This document shows, piece by piece, positions 44,379 through 53,286 of a stretch of DNA of 64,000 nucleotides. Positions within the stretch are counted from its first letter, which is position 1. Each line of letters starts with the position of its first letter. The notes under the pieces are model-generated. The model did no database searches and was not told where the DNA came from. It saw only the letters and a list, made by a program, of their open reading frames with translations. The DNA comes from Bradyrhizobium arachidis (GTDB lineage: Bacteria > Pseudomonadota > Alphaproteobacteria > Rhizobiales > Xanthobacteraceae). Both the position numbers and the translations under genes were made by a program. The stretch spans positions 3,596,001-3,660,000 of the forward strand of contig NZ_CP030050.1 in NCBI RefSeq assembly GCF_015291705.1, in the 5' to 3' direction.

Positions 44379-45122
44379 TTACAGGCCGGAGGCCATCCCA
44401 AATCGGCCAAGGCCAGGTAGCTTGAGTGCCGGACGCCGGATGTCGAAACCGAGCACGGCGCCAAAGAAATTGATCTCCACACCCTCGACCCAGCCGATCG
44501 AGAAGCCGATGTATCCAGCAAGCGAAGCATAGATGCCGGTGCCTGACGCGGTGACACCGAGCCATTTGCCGGTGTAGGGGAAGTCCTTGCCGATCGCAGT
44601 CGGCGGCAGGACTGCGCGGAGCTCGGGGACGGAGTCGAGTGCGGCCTGCACGAAGGTGTTCGAGTTGGGGCCAGGCCAGGCGCTATAATCCCCGTAGGAA
44701 CGGAACCTGTAGTTTTCGATCACATCCCGTATCTTGGGGATCAGCGCTTCCGCGCGCTCTCCATCCACGGCGACGATGGTTTCGGGCAAAGCGCCGAACC
44801 ACCGCCCATCCGGAGCGAAGCCGTTGGTGCGGATCGGCTCGCCCCAGGCCGTGTAGTCATATCGGGTGTAGGTCGCCGCATGCTTCTCCTTCACGACGAT
44901 CCAGGTGTGAACGGCAAAGATGCTGCGCCATCTGACGGTTCTTGCCGCGAAGACCCGTATCGTGGCTTCGGGACGATCCGCCGCGGCGGGGAGAAGACCG
45001 GCGCTCGACCGGTCGGCCAACTGCCAATTCCCGCGGCCATCGCCCAAGAAGAAATATCGCGCCGCTGACGCAGCGAGAGGCGCAAACAGGAGGAACAGAA
45101 AGATGAGCAAGTGTTTCTTCAA
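44379..45122 (-). CDS. DUF3750 exported protein
   Basis: A 247-residue protein with a signal peptide (MKKHLLIFLFLLFAPLAAS). The domain matches the DUF3750 family: HTWIVVKEK, then GPNSNTFV and KDFPYTGKWLG. Its start is TTG at 45122, whose last two bases are the first two of the TGA stop of the upstream frame (TTGA), with no good ribosome-binding site of its own, so coupling is likely. Function is not known; the order His then Asn-Thr recalls permuted cysteine-hydrolase folds that lack the cysteine (inference). Confidence 0.82.
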   Translation of the reverse strand: MKKHLLIFLFLLFAPLAASAARYFFLGDGRGNWQLADRSSAGLLPAAADRPEATIRVFAARTVRWRSIFAVHTWIVVKEKHAATYTRYDYTAWGEPIRTNGFAPDGRWFGALPETIVAVDGERAEALIPKIRDVIENYRFRSYGDYSAWPGPNSNTFVQAALDSVPELRAVLPPTAIGKDFPYTGKWLGVTASGTGIYASLAGYIGFSIGWVEGVEINFFGAVLGFDIRRPALKLPGLGRFGMASGL

Positions 45123-45325
45123 GGGAGCGGTGCGGCGGGATCTTCCACGATCATATAGGTCGCAAGGATGCTGCCGCCATAGCTGCTCCAGCCGATCGGT
45201 TCCGCTGGATCAAGTGACCGAGGGAGTGTGAAGCCTGGCTGGTTGTTCGAGAGGAGAATCTGCATGGACATGAAGGAAGCCTCGGCGATGACGGAGGCCT
45301 CGGGATTGGCGAATGAAGAGGGCAT
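45119..45325 (-). CDS. Possible small gene coupled to DUF3750
   Basis: A 68-residue open frame starting at ATG 45325 (MPSSFANPEASVIAE), with GAGG about 10 bases upstream. Its stop overlaps the TTG start of the DUF3750 gene. That arrangement is the main support, because the sequence is not recognised and has no membrane segment or motif. A second ATG at 45271 is possible. Confidence 0.4.
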   Translation of the reverse strand: MPSSFANPEASVIAEASFMSMQILLSNNQPGFTLPRSLDPAEPIGWSSYGGSILATYMIVEDPAAPLP

Positions 45326-45604
45326 AGGGCGAACCTCAGGATTGAACAGGCCAACAGAGAAAGCAGGGGAGAGCCGTCGGCCGGTCCACTCGCCTTCCTC
45401 GGATCCTGCGATGCGATGGGCCGAGCAGTTGCGAGAGGTAACGATGAGGGCGCCTTTGCGGTCGCTGCTTGCTGCTTTCCTGGTCGGAGCATGGATCGCA
45501 CGCCGGCGATAGGAGCGGCGCCCTTGCGCAGCTCACGATGAGGGAGCTCCAGACACTTCGAAAGGTAGGTGACGTGGCCAAGCGCGAACGACCCAAACGC
45601 GACG

Positions 45605-47395
45605 TCACTGCTCCGGCACTCCAGCCAAGCCCAGCCCCTCATACAGGTGCTCGCGTCCGGCGAGGTAGGTCGGGTTGTCGCTTGGCAGGTGGGAGCGCAC
45701 ACGGCGGATGGAGAAACTTGGATTGAGGGCAAGTGCCGCCCGGGCCGCGCGCTTAGCCTCTTCGATCGCGCCGAGTTGTGCCAACGCAGCGGCCAGCCAA
45801 AAATGCGCGAGCGGATGATTTCGATTGGCCTCAATGCTGCGGCGTAGGCAAACGACCGCCTCTCCGTACGCGCCAAGGTGAAACTTGGCCATTCCGACGA
45901 TCATCAGCCAAATATAAGAACGGGTATCGCGAGGAGACAAACGAAGAGCCTCCTGCACATCGGCTTCGGTCTCTCCCGCACGGCCGATGTACACCTTGGC
46001 GAGACCGATCCAGGCGTGAGCATGGGCCAAATTGCGATCCAGCGCGAGGGCTCGTTCGCATTCAGCAATACCCTCAGGCACGCGGTTCGTAAGAACCTGG
46101 ACGACGCCCAGTCGTAAGTGCGCCAACGCATGCTGGGGAGCCAGCGACAAAACCTTATTTATGGTCGCCTCAGCCCTCGCAAGGCGCGGAGCTGGTTCGT
46201 CGGTTAGCAATGCGGCGACTGCTGCTTCATCCAGACCTGCGCGGCCGACCAGCGCGTCGATGCAGCCCGGGTCTAACACCAAGGCTCCCTCGAAAAAGCC
46301 GCGCGCCTGCGTCAGGTGCTCTGGCGTAGTGCCTCTGTTCGCGATAGCGACGCCCTGGAAATAAAGATCCATCGCGTCTGGATCTACGGAGCGTTGGGCT
46401 CGCCGCGCCTCTGCTGCAATGAGCTCGGCATTCAGCGCACTGGCCAGCCGAGCGACGATCTCGTCTTGCATGTCGAAAAGATCAGCGAGAGGTTTGTCGA
46501 ACCGTTCGGCCCAAAGGTGACTGCCACTTTCGCTATCGACGAGCTGAGCGTTCACCCGAAGCCGATTGCCGCTTCGCTGGACAGATCCTTCAAGCACGTA
46601 GCGCACGTTCAATTCGCGCCCAATCCTCTTTAGGTCGATCGTTGCACCTTTGTACGTGAATGCAGTGTGCCGGCCGATTACAAATGCACCGGATATGCGC
46701 GACATGTCGGTGGTCAGGGCCTCTGTGACGCCGTCCGCGAAATACTCTTGCTCCGGACCGCCACCGAGATTGGCAAAAGGCAGCACAACGATAGAGAGGC
46801 GAGGTGGGGAGGATGATGGCGGGGGTGCTCGTTGCGTCCGTGGCGACGTGCTCAGATCGTCCCAGATTAAAGCGTAGGACCGCACGGCGCGGTCAATATT
46901 CTTGAGAGTTCGCTCGCCGAGGTCGATGAACTCGACCCCGGCCTTGCCGCGGACATGATCATGCGCAGAAGACGAAATACAGATGCCGCCGGGTTGCGCC
47001 AAGCTCTCGAGCCGTGCTGCGATGTTGACCCCATCTCCAAAGATGTCATGCGGCTCGACAATTACGTCGCTAATGTTGATCCCAACCCGGAAGGCAATGC
47101 GCCGCTCTTCAACGTCATGAGCGGTCAGCTCCTTGACGCGGCTCTGGAGCTGCACCGCAGCTCGAACCGCTGCGACGGCGCTCGGAAATTCTGCCAAGAA
47201 CCCGTCGCCAGTATTCTTGACGATCCGGCCGCTGTGCTCGGTGATTGCTGGATCAACCGCCTCCGCTAGGAGCGCGGTCAGTTTGGTGTGCGTCGCCTCT
47301 TCGTCATGATGCATGAGCCTCGAATAGCCGGCCACGTCGGCAGCCAATATGGCCGCCAACCTGCGCTCGATCCGCCCTAGCCGCTCCTGCGCCAT
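45605..47395 (-). CDS. Class III cyclase with TolB-like and TPR domains
   Basis: A 596-residue soluble protein. The N-terminal class III nucleotidyl cyclase domain (about 8-175) has the metal residues in ILAADVAGYSRL and TGDGFLAEF, and the DIFGDGVNIAARLE motif. A TolB/FlgO-like segment (about 205-320, LSIVVLPFANLGG) and about four TPR repeats follow. This three-part form is expanded in Bradyrhizobium (family knowledge). It starts at ATG 47395 (MAQERLGRIE). It would make cAMP or cGMP in response to partner proteins bound by the TPRs (inference). Confidence 0.9.
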   Translation of the reverse strand: MAQERLGRIERRLAAILAADVAGYSRLMHHDEEATHTKLTALLAEAVDPAITEHSGRIVKNTGDGFLAEFPSAVAAVRAAVQLQSRVKELTAHDVEERRIAFRVGINISDVIVEPHDIFGDGVNIAARLESLAQPGGICISSSAHDHVRGKAGVEFIDLGERTLKNIDRAVRSYALIWDDLSTSPRTQRAPPPSSSPPRLSIVVLPFANLGGGPEQEYFADGVTEALTTDMSRISGAFVIGRHTAFTYKGATIDLKRIGRELNVRYVLEGSVQRSGNRLRVNAQLVDSESGSHLWAERFDKPLADLFDMQDEIVARLASALNAELIAAEARRAQRSVDPDAMDLYFQGVAIANRGTTPEHLTQARGFFEGALVLDPGCIDALVGRAGLDEAAVAALLTDEPAPRLARAEATINKVLSLAPQHALAHLRLGVVQVLTNRVPEGIAECERALALDRNLAHAHAWIGLAKVYIGRAGETEADVQEALRLSPRDTRSYIWLMIVGMAKFHLGAYGEAVVCLRRSIEANRNHPLAHFWLAAALAQLGAIEEAKRAARAALALNPSFSIRRVRSHLPSDNPTYLAGREHLYEGLGLAGVPEQ

Positions 47396-47783
47396 GGCCC
47401 GCGATCCACTTTGGACGCATTGTACGATGGATTGGATGAAATTCCCACCGGACCGATGTGCTGTTAGGCCTTCGCCGTCTTTCCTCCCAAGTGCCTGAAC
47501 GTCGGCGTTCCGGCCGCTAGCGATCTCGTGACGGGCGGTGCCGGGAAGCCCGCGTGTGACCTGTTGCAGACGAGGTCTCATTGCTTCGTGAGAGCAGGGC
47601 AACTGCAGCCTAGGTCGCCGTGCCGGCGCACGGCAGAAGAGCGGGTCACAAGGACCGTTCGCGCGACGGCGATGATCTGCGCGCTGCGCTTGACCCGCGC
47701 GCAAGATGCATCTAGGAACAAAACCGCTGGTTGAGCGTTTGTTTTCATTTACGCCTGGGTCGAAACAGAGCCTTGGAGGCCAA
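47396..47783. other. Gene-free stretch of 388 bases
   Basis: Lies between the 5' ends of the divergent cyclase and a 58-residue gene, so it should hold both promoters. The cyclase frame stays open upstream to 47704, but without a plausible start or family similarity. I see no inverted repeat or known operator here. Confidence 0.6.
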
Positions 47784-47960
47784 ATGATTACCGCCGCGCA
47801 ATGCTTGGAAATGGCGCATCGATACAGGACACTCTCTCAAACATCCGGCATTTCCAAAGACCGCGCTTTCATCATGAAGAACATCGCAAGAAGCTTTACT
47901 GGTTTGGCAGGTCAATTGGACCGACTTGATGCGCTCACGAGAGACGAACAGGCGACATAG
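47784..47960 (+). CDS. Small rhizobial protein of unknown function
   Basis: A 58-residue helical protein starting at ATG 47784 (MITAAQCLEMAHRYR). The ribosome-binding site GGAGG is 5 bases upstream. The pattern, an MI-AAQC start followed by KNIARSFTGLAGQLDRL, belongs to a family of short proteins found in many copies in Bradyrhizobium (recalled family, not checked). It is hydrophilic and probably cytoplasmic. No function is known. Confidence 0.72.
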   Translation: MITAAQCLEMAHRYRTLSQTSGISKDRAFIMKNIARSFTGLAGQLDRLDALTRDEQAT

Positions 47961-48145
47961 TCAGCCGATGCGGACGGCGCGCGAGCGTGAATCCGCGAGG
48001 CTGCCGAGCAGACTGAGGATGTCGCCGAACTCCCGGAGGGTTGCCAGCCGGTATCCGTGAGGGAGGGGATTACCTCCAAAGAGGCCCGACAAGCACACCC
48101 TTGAAGCACTTGTCAGAGCGCTCCTGTTCCCGGATAGCATTGCGG

Positions 48146-48337
48146 ATGGGGCAAATTGAGCCGATCCGCCGCCGCAATCAATCGTCGATCCGTCACGTGC
48201 GCCCGAACCACGTCGACGAGGACGATGGTGCAAGATTTTTCCGCGGCCTGCTGATTGCCGCGGGGCCGAGCCTGCTGCTTTGGCTATGTCTCGCGCTCTC
48301 ATTCAAAATGATCATCGAGGTCCATCTACTTCCCTGA
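48146..48337 (+). CDS. Possible small single-pass membrane protein
   Basis: A 63-residue open frame starting at ATG 48146 (MGQIEPIRRRNQSS). It is hydrophilic and basic to about 33, then has one strong membrane helix (about 36-58, LLIAAGPSLLLWLCLALSF). This layout is a plausible type II membrane peptide. Its end overlaps the convergent GMC oxidoreductase gene by 12 bases. There is no strong ribosome-binding site, so confidence is moderate. Confidence 0.45.
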   Translation: MGQIEPIRRRNQSSIRHVRPNHVDEDDGARFFRGLLIAAGPSLLLWLCLALSFKMIIEVHLLP

Positions 48338-50032
48338 GGGAAGCGAACGAACGGATCTTAGGGAGTGCATGCCCAAGCTTGCGGGACGCTCCTCGGCCTT
48401 GAACGCGTGGGCCAGGTGATGCGACAATCGTAGAGCGAGCGCCACGACGATCAGCGTTGGATTGGCTTGACTGGACGTTGGCAACACCGACGTGCTGCAC
48501 AGGTACAGGTTCGCGATGCCAAAAGCGCGAAGGTCCCTGTCCACAACTCCGTCCTTTGCCGATGAGGCCATGCGGGTCATGCCGAGTTGATGCGTGCCAT
48601 CCTTGGCCTGCCGCAGAATGGTCTTTTGTTGATCGGATGGGTTACACCGCAGCACCATCCGGGCGAGACTTCCCCGCTTCAGCCATTCCGACATTCGCTG
48701 GTGTGTTCTCTCGAGGGATGCTGCGTCCGCTTCCGTAAAGCGCAAGTCGATCGCAATCCGGTTCATGCCCAACCGATCGACCTCGCCTGTCAAGGTTACC
48801 CGGCTCTCCCGATTGGGCAGATGCTCGGCATGATAGGCGAGCCTGTACTGCGAGCCTTGGTTGCGTATCAGGAAACCTGGAGGCCGAGGGTCTGCGTACC
48901 ACCGCTCCAAAAGCGAGTTCGCGTCAGCCAGAATGCTCTTGAAGCCTGCTGGCGCGAGGTTTCGCAGATGTGCCCCGGCAGTGCTTCCGAGACTATTTTC
49001 GCTGTATCGGCGCCGAATGACTTCCGGCAAGATTGCTCGCCCGAGGCCGTTCGCGCCGGATAACAAGAACACCAGCGAGAGCAGCGCTCGTTGATGCCTC
49101 GCGTCTGCAATCGCGCCTTCCGGCCATAGAACCGTGTTCGACAGCGCCCATTTTTTCTGCGTCGCCTCGCTCGGCTGGAATCGGCGGCGGGTATAGGTTC
49201 CGTTCGCATCTTTCCGGAAATCGAACAGGTCTACGTGTTGCGGCTTGAGAAATCTGACGTCCGCTATCGAGCCCATCAAATGGCTCATGTAGTATCGCCC
49301 AAGGGGGCCAGCTTCGCCGCCGAACAGCCTGGGGCGATCGCGCTGCATATTCAGAGCCAACCTTGTCGTCTCGATCCCTCCCGCCGCAACGACGAGCATT
49401 CGAACGGGTAATCGGGACAGTTTCGATCCGTCCGACGACGCCACGGCAAGTCCAGTGACGACACCGTCGCCGGAGAGGAAAACCTCGGTCACCACCGTGT
49501 TCAGGCACACTCTGATCCGGGCGGATCGAACGGCGGCACCACCGTGCCGGACCTGGCTACGCCTCTCGCACGCGAAGCGCGCAAGACTCGTGCACGAAAA
49601 CTCATCGCCAGATTCATGAGCTACGTTGGCCGCAATGAACTCCGCAGGGCCTGCGTCAAGAAAGCGACTGGCCGGTTCAAGGAACGGCGATACATCCTCG
49701 TATGTGATCGGCCACACTCCGTCGCTTACAAATTTCCGCTCCTTGAAGTCGATCGGATCGTAGGCCACGCAAGCTCCGGCCCAAAGATTGGATGTTCCCC
49801 CGAACATTTTTGCCGATACGGCCTCGAGCGGGCCGTGGGTTGCCGGCGTGCGGAGTTGCGCGGTGAACAGACCGTCCACGGATCGGCGTCGCCTCAGACC
49901 TCCAGCTTCGAGGACCTGACTGGAAATTCCCAGCCGATCGAGCTCGAGCGCGATTGCGAGACCTACAGGACCCGCTCCGATGATCGTGACTTCGGCAGCG
50001 TTCTGCGATCTATCGAAAGCGTCCCCAAACAT
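48326..50032 (-). CDS. GMC-family FAD-dependent oxidoreductase
   Basis: A 568-residue flavoenzyme. The N-terminal FAD-binding Rossmann motif is IIGAGPVGLAIALELDRLG (about 16-34), followed by a GMC core with GGTSNLWAGACVAYDP. The C-terminal segment carries HQLGMTRM and STSVLPTSSQANPTLIVVALA, the usual GMC C-terminal signature. It has no signal peptide, so it is probably cytoplasmic. Members oxidise alcohols or sugars; the substrate here is unknown. It stands alone in the accessory region. Confidence 0.88.
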   Translation of the reverse strand: MFGDAFDRSQNAAEVTIIGAGPVGLAIALELDRLGISSQVLEAGGLRRRRSVDGLFTAQLRTPATHGPLEAVSAKMFGGTSNLWAGACVAYDPIDFKERKFVSDGVWPITYEDVSPFLEPASRFLDAGPAEFIAANVAHESGDEFSCTSLARFACERRSQVRHGGAAVRSARIRVCLNTVVTEVFLSGDGVVTGLAVASSDGSKLSRLPVRMLVVAAGGIETTRLALNMQRDRPRLFGGEAGPLGRYYMSHLMGSIADVRFLKPQHVDLFDFRKDANGTYTRRRFQPSEATQKKWALSNTVLWPEGAIADARHQRALLSLVFLLSGANGLGRAILPEVIRRRYSENSLGSTAGAHLRNLAPAGFKSILADANSLLERWYADPRPPGFLIRNQGSQYRLAYHAEHLPNRESRVTLTGEVDRLGMNRIAIDLRFTEADAASLERTHQRMSEWLKRGSLARMVLRCNPSDQQKTILRQAKDGTHQLGMTRMASSAKDGVVDRDLRAFGIANLYLCSTSVLPTSSQANPTLIVVALALRLSHHLAHAFKAEERPASLGMHSLRSVRSLPSGK

Positions 50033-50198
50033 TGGGTATCCTTCGGCGATTTAAGGACACAATCTGCGTGGGAATTGCGGTTGCAAGATGGATACGCACG
50101 ATCAAGGGAGGCGAACAGCCCCTCCTGAGCGGAGCGAGCGTCACCGGGTCTGCTTGCGCGATGCGGCTTGAGGAGCGCGGCTCCTCATTTTGCAGACC

Positions 50199-50435
50199 TC
50201 AGCTGAGATCGATGCGACGTGAAGCAGGCTCGATGGAGACCCTGCCTGCGCCTTCGACGAGTGACGTCCTCAGCAGCGCGATCTTCCGGTCGAGCTGCCA
50301 CACCTCGACATTGCCGCGCAACGCGAACTGCTGCGCATGGACGAGCGCGGCGGCATCGGAGGCTGCCTCGAAGGCCTCGGCGGACTGGAAGATGCCGTTC
50401 GCCCCGACGAGATAAGCGCGATATTGCAGCGTCAT
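50199..50435 (-). CDS. Small protein, second gene of a coupled pair
   Basis: A 78-residue protein starting at ATG 50435 (MTLQYRAYLVGANG). The fold looks beta-alpha-alpha-beta, with a central SAEAFEAASDAAALVHAQQ helix and an RGNVEVWQLDRKIALL strand, as in the small DUF6894-like rhizobial proteins (inference). Its start overlaps the stop of the upstream small gene by 4 bases (ATGA), so the two are probably translated together. Confidence 0.7.
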   Translation of the reverse strand: MTLQYRAYLVGANGIFQSAEAFEAASDAAALVHAQQFALRGNVEVWQLDRKIALLRTSLVEGAGRVSIEPASRRIDLS

Positions 50436-50629
50436 GTCGGCGCTCTCAGACCGGGAGAGCTGAGCCACGCATCGATCTGCATGGCCGTTTCGTCCTGTTG
50501 CGCCCTGCGAAGTAACATCTCGCGGCGATGGCTTGGAGGAAGCAGGTGCGCTTCTTCGCGCAGACAATTGATTTCGTCGACGAGCCGCTCTCTGAGCGAT
50601 CGAGTTTGTTCGAGGTGACGGTGTTTCAT
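50432..50629 (-). CDS. Small protein, first gene of a coupled pair
   Basis: A 65-residue, strongly charged, helical protein starting at ATG 50629 (MKHRHLEQTRSLRER). The ribosome-binding site AGGGAG lies 9 bases upstream. No membrane segment or known motif is present. The stop overlaps the next small gene by 4 bases. The pattern is common among rhizobial stress-associated small genes, but I cannot name a function. Confidence 0.65.
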   Translation of the reverse strand: MKHRHLEQTRSLRERLVDEINCLREEAHLLPPSHRREMLLRRAQQDETAMQIDAWLSSPGLRAPT

Positions 50630-50797
50630 GCCGAAGCTCCCTTGTTCTGACAGGGCGGGAGCGCAATTGGCGTTCTCATCACCGATAGAAGCCACGGGCC
50701 GGGCGGTGATCACGAACCATACCATAGATCAGCAGCATGTATGTCCACAAAGACACTTTGTTCGCGCGGAATCTGCCAAGCCTGGGTTGCTCGCAAA

Positions 50798-51100
50798 CTA
50801 CCTCAGGGCTGCTTCCATAGTCCGCCCCGCTGGCACGCTCGATAGGGCGGCGCCCCGTTTGTTGCCGGCTGCGACCGGCTTTTTGGGCTTGACCACGATC
50901 AATCCGTCACGAATGGCCTGCTTCCGCGCCTGCTTTCGCAGGCGCCGCACGGCGTCGGATTTTCGTCGCGCCGTCGCGGCCGACGGCTTCTCGTAGAATC
51001 GTGCGCGGCGCATCTCCTTGAAGACGCCTTCACGCTGCATCTTCTTCTTCAATATGCGCAGTGCTTGATCGACATTGTTGTCGCGGACGAAAACCTGCAT
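50798..51100 (-). CDS. rpsU: 30S ribosomal protein S21
   Basis: S21 binds the 3' end region of 16S rRNA in the small subunit and helps mRNA selection. The 100-residue product starts at ATG 51100 and shows the family core [20 protein letters not shown] and [14 protein letters not shown]. It has a longer basic C-terminus (Lys/Ala/Pro-rich) than the 70-residue E. coli protein, as in other rhizobia, which often carry more than one rpsU copy. A ribosome-binding site AGGAG lies 8 bases upstream. Confidence 0.93.
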   Translation of the reverse strand: MQVFVRDNNVDQALRILKKKMQREGVFKEMRRARFYEKPSAATARRKSDAVRRLRKQARKQAIRDGLIVVKPKKPVAAGNKRGAALSSVPAGRTMEAALR

Positions 51101-51440
51101 CGGCGGCTCCTGTATTGAGGCTGCCTTGGTCGACCACGACTGCGCGACAGCCGCGTGCGCAGGGATGATTGGATCTCGCGAAGATCTCGCCGCTCACACG
51201 AGATGTCTTCAGGTCTGAGTCTCCAGGCGGGCAAAGGTTCCGCGGAAGCCCACGGCCGCGATTAAATCTGCCCGAAGCCTTGCTAATGCTAATGGCGAGG
51301 TATACCGTCCCTTTGTTCGTTCAGCCGCTGTGCCTTGTTGAATGCGCCCGCGGGCTCCTTTTTCCAGAGACATCGACGAATTGAATCGGTTCTGCGTGAG
51401 CGTCACGTGGAATGCGCGCCTATGCGCTTTGGAGAGAGAA
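51101..51440. promoter_or_regulatory. Divergent rpsU/cspA promoter region
   Basis: A 340-base gap between rpsU (-) and the cold-shock gene (+). Nothing codes here with support. The stretch before the cold-shock ATG is long enough for the extended, structured 5' leader typical of cspA mRNAs (family knowledge). I see no perfect hairpin, so the leader is only suggested. Confidence 0.4.
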
Positions 51441-51650
51441 ATGACGACAGGTACTGTGAAGTGGTTCAACGGCCAGAAGGGCTTTGGATTCATTCAGCCC
51501 GACGACGGCGGCAACGATGTGTTCGTTCATGTCAGCGCAGTCGAACGGGCGGGTCTTGCGGGGCTCGCCGAGGGCCAAAAGGTCAACTTCGAGACCAAGA
51601 CCGACAAGATGCGAGGCAAGGTCAGCGCTGAGAATCTCTCGCTGGCTTGA
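51441..51650 (+). CDS. Cold-shock protein, CspA family
   Basis: A 69-residue single-stranded nucleic acid-binding OB-fold protein. RNA-binding motifs RNP1 (KGFGFIQPD) and RNP2 (VFVHVSAVE) are intact. It starts at ATG 51441 ([14 protein letters not shown]) with GGAGAGAG just upstream. It would act as an RNA chaperone that melts structure at low temperature or under stress. It is one of several expected paralogues, so I give no numbered symbol. Confidence 0.95.
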   Translation: MTTGTVKWFNGQKGFGFIQPDDGGNDVFVHVSAVERAGLAGLAEGQKVNFETKTDKMRGKVSAENLSLA

Positions 51651-51750
51651 GTTTTCCTACGCCGTTTCACGGATGTACTGAAACGGCACGCGGCCCGCTC
51701 GATCCCGGATCGAGCGGGTTTTGCCCGTTACCGAAGAGGGTGAAAGACGA

Positions 51751-51778
51751 GCGCCAAGAGATGAGCGCCAAGAGATGA
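51751..51778. repeat. 14-bp tandem duplication at a start codon
   Basis: GCGCCAAGAGATGA occurs twice in tandem (51751-51764 and 51765-51778). Each copy carries an AAGAG-ATGAGC unit, so the ribosome-binding site and ATG are duplicated. The first ATG (51761) is out of frame with the gene, and the second (51775) is the likely start. Confidence 0.75.
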
Positions 51779-52020
51779 GCGCGAAGAAATCGGCCGAACC
51801 GTCAACAGAGTCCATCGCGCGGACCGAGCGTCGCCGCCTGGCCGCCGAAGAGGGCGCGCGGGCGATGGCGGATGCCGAAAGGCGGGCGGTCGATGTCCGC
51901 AACAACATGGCGCGGCTTCGCGAGCTGCGCGAGGCCAGGGACGCGGCCGACGGAGATCTGCGTGCATCCTCGTCGTCGGCACCTGCACTGAAGAAGCGCA
52001 AGAGAAAGCTGTCGCGATAG
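51775..52020 (+). CDS. Small charged protein of unknown function
   Basis: An 81-residue, Arg/Ala/Glu-rich helical protein starting at ATG 51775 (MSAKKSAEPSTESIA). A long helix spans about 17-58 (RRLAAEEGARAMADAERRAV) and a basic tail ends KKRKRKLSR. It lies 124 bases after the cold-shock gene on the same strand. The composition suits a nucleic acid-binding or protein-binding helix, but no family is recognised. The duplicated start region is unusual. Confidence 0.6.
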   Translation: MSAKKSAEPSTESIARTERRRLAAEEGARAMADAERRAVDVRNNMARLRELREARDAADGDLRASSSSAPALKKRKRKLSR

Positions 52021-52071
52021 CCGATTTCAACCGCGCGATGAGAGGGCTCGACATGCCAATGAGTGCGATCC

Positions 52072-52287
52072 GTGCCTAGGACCAAGCCGGATGGCGGCGG
52101 CACAATCACCTTCTTTCTCGCACTCGGCGCCGGCCGACAGATGTGCCGTCTCGCGACGACATTTCAGACGCAGAAGCAGGCCTTCAGCTATCTTCAGAAG
52201 TACCGGACGGAGTTTGAGCGTATCGCACGGTTGCGCCTCGAGTCAGGCGAGCTCGAAGACGGTGTCGTCGTTCTCTCGATGCTCTAA
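52072..52287 (+). CDS. Small protein of unknown function
   Basis: A 71-residue protein. The chosen start is GTG 52072 (VPRTKPDGGGTITFF); a GTG at 52063 in the same frame is also possible. The sequence (FFLALGAGRQMCRLATTFQTQKQ, then YLQKYRTEFERIARLRLESGE) looks like a compact alpha/beta domain. The stop lies at the edge of a dispersed repeat (52285-52344). The family is not recognised, although similar small frames are common in Bradyrhizobium (recalled, not checked). Confidence 0.55.
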   Translation: MPRTKPDGGGTITFFLALGAGRQMCRLATTFQTQKQAFSYLQKYRTEFERIARLRLESGELEDGVVVLSML

Positions 52288-52344
52288 AGCATGATCCGGG
52301 CAAGTGCGCGGCGGTTTTCCGAAAAAGATCATGCTCAAACAACG
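52285..52344. repeat. Dispersed intergenic repeat (type B, second copy)
   Basis: AAAGCATGATCCGGGCAAG, then GGCGGTTTTCCGAAAAAGATCATGC. It matches 36042-36120 in opposite orientation and forms a hairpin through GCATGATC and GATCATGC. Confidence 0.7.
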
Positions 52345-52375
52345 ACCTCAGGCGCGATGACGATTCATCCAGATC

Positions 52376-52609
52376 TCATCGCGGTTTAGGTGACGAGAAT
52401 GCCGCGCGAAAGATCGGACCGTCGGCATCGCGCACCTCGATGGCCAGACCGCATCCGGTCGCGGACGGTGGAAGGTCCTTTGCGGTATCGGCAAGCGACA
52501 GCGCGGCCTCGATCTCGGCGGCCCTCTGGTTCGCCAGGGTCAGTCCCTCTTCGTCCACAGAGAGTGCGTTGCCGTCTCTGACGTCGAAGTAATAATGCGG
52601 CACCGGCAT
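52376..52609 (-). CDS. DUF6894 small protein
   Basis: A 77-residue protein starting at ATG 52609 (MPVPHYYFDVRDGN). It has the pattern of the DUF6894 family, which is abundant in rhizobia: a beta strand with HYYFDVRDG, DEEGLTLANQRAAEIEAAL, and a C-terminal strand with IEVRDADGPIFRAAF. Function is unknown. The gene for a 60-residue protein ends 4 bases from its start on the same strand, so the two are probably co-transcribed. Confidence 0.82.
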   Translation of the reverse strand: MPVPHYYFDVRDGNALSVDEEGLTLANQRAAEIEAALSLADTAKDLPPSATGCGLAIEVRDADGPIFRAAFSSPKPR

Positions 52610-52613
52610 TCCC

Positions 52614-52796
52614 TTATCTGGGGCGGTTTCCCTGCTTGGCCTCTCGGGCCAGTCGTTCTGCTTTCAGGCGCTCGCGATTTTCGTGAAGGGATTGTTGCGC
52701 CTTCGCATAGTCGGTCATCGGCTTCTTCGTTTCGACCGGCTTGAACGCTTTATGGGCCTCCCGCAGAGCCCGGGACGCGGGATGATCTCTCATCAT
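52614..52796 (-). CDS. Small charged protein upstream of DUF6894
   Basis: A 60-residue, Lys/Arg/Glu-rich helical protein. The start is ATG 52796 (MMRDHPASRALREAH), with GAGGT 4 bases upstream; the next codon is also ATG. It has no membrane segment. The same frame is open upstream to 52982 but with proline/arginine-rich sequence typical of chance frames. It probably forms an operon with the DUF6894 gene. Confidence 0.6.
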   Translation of the reverse strand: MMRDHPASRALREAHKAFKPVETKKPMTDYAKAQQSLHENRERLKAERLAREAKQGNRPR

Positions 52797-53286
52797 CTTG
52801 ACCTCGATTGGGTGGACAGGCGCGATCTCGAAGCGCCGGACCTGGCGTTTCCAGCCCGCGGGCTGGTAGCGATCGACTTTGTCGTCGGATGGCCGCCTGC
52901 GATTCCACGGGCGTGCAGGGAATAACGGGACGGGACCTCGTCGGTTCCTTGGAGCCGGCCTCAATTCGGCATCGATCGCCACCCCCGGTTGCTCAGCGGG
53001 CCTATCTGCTGCGGGACGCGACCGCCAGCTTCATTCCGCCGCGAACTGCGTCAGCGTCGCGCTGCGCGGGGCGACGCGAATGAGGGCCTCGCGCGCCTCG
53101 ATCTACGGATCCGATCCATTGTTGAGACCCGCGAAAGCGCGCTGACACCGTGGGTCCTGTCACCACCCAAAATCAAGTCGCCACACTCCGGTCCGATTCC
53201 GCTGACAGTTCCACTGCACTTGAAATCGACCCTGCGGCTGGCACGAAGTTCACGGTGGTCCCGCCGCATTGTCAGGAGATGTGCGA
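52797..53286. other. 490-base stretch without a supported gene
   Basis: Several frames are open here, but none has a family match, plausible start or ribosome-binding site. The last part should hold the bioB promoter. A weak dyad (TGACACCGTGGGTCCTGTCA at about 53143-53162) is present. I see no BioR-type site (TTATCTATAA-like). Confidence 0.5.
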
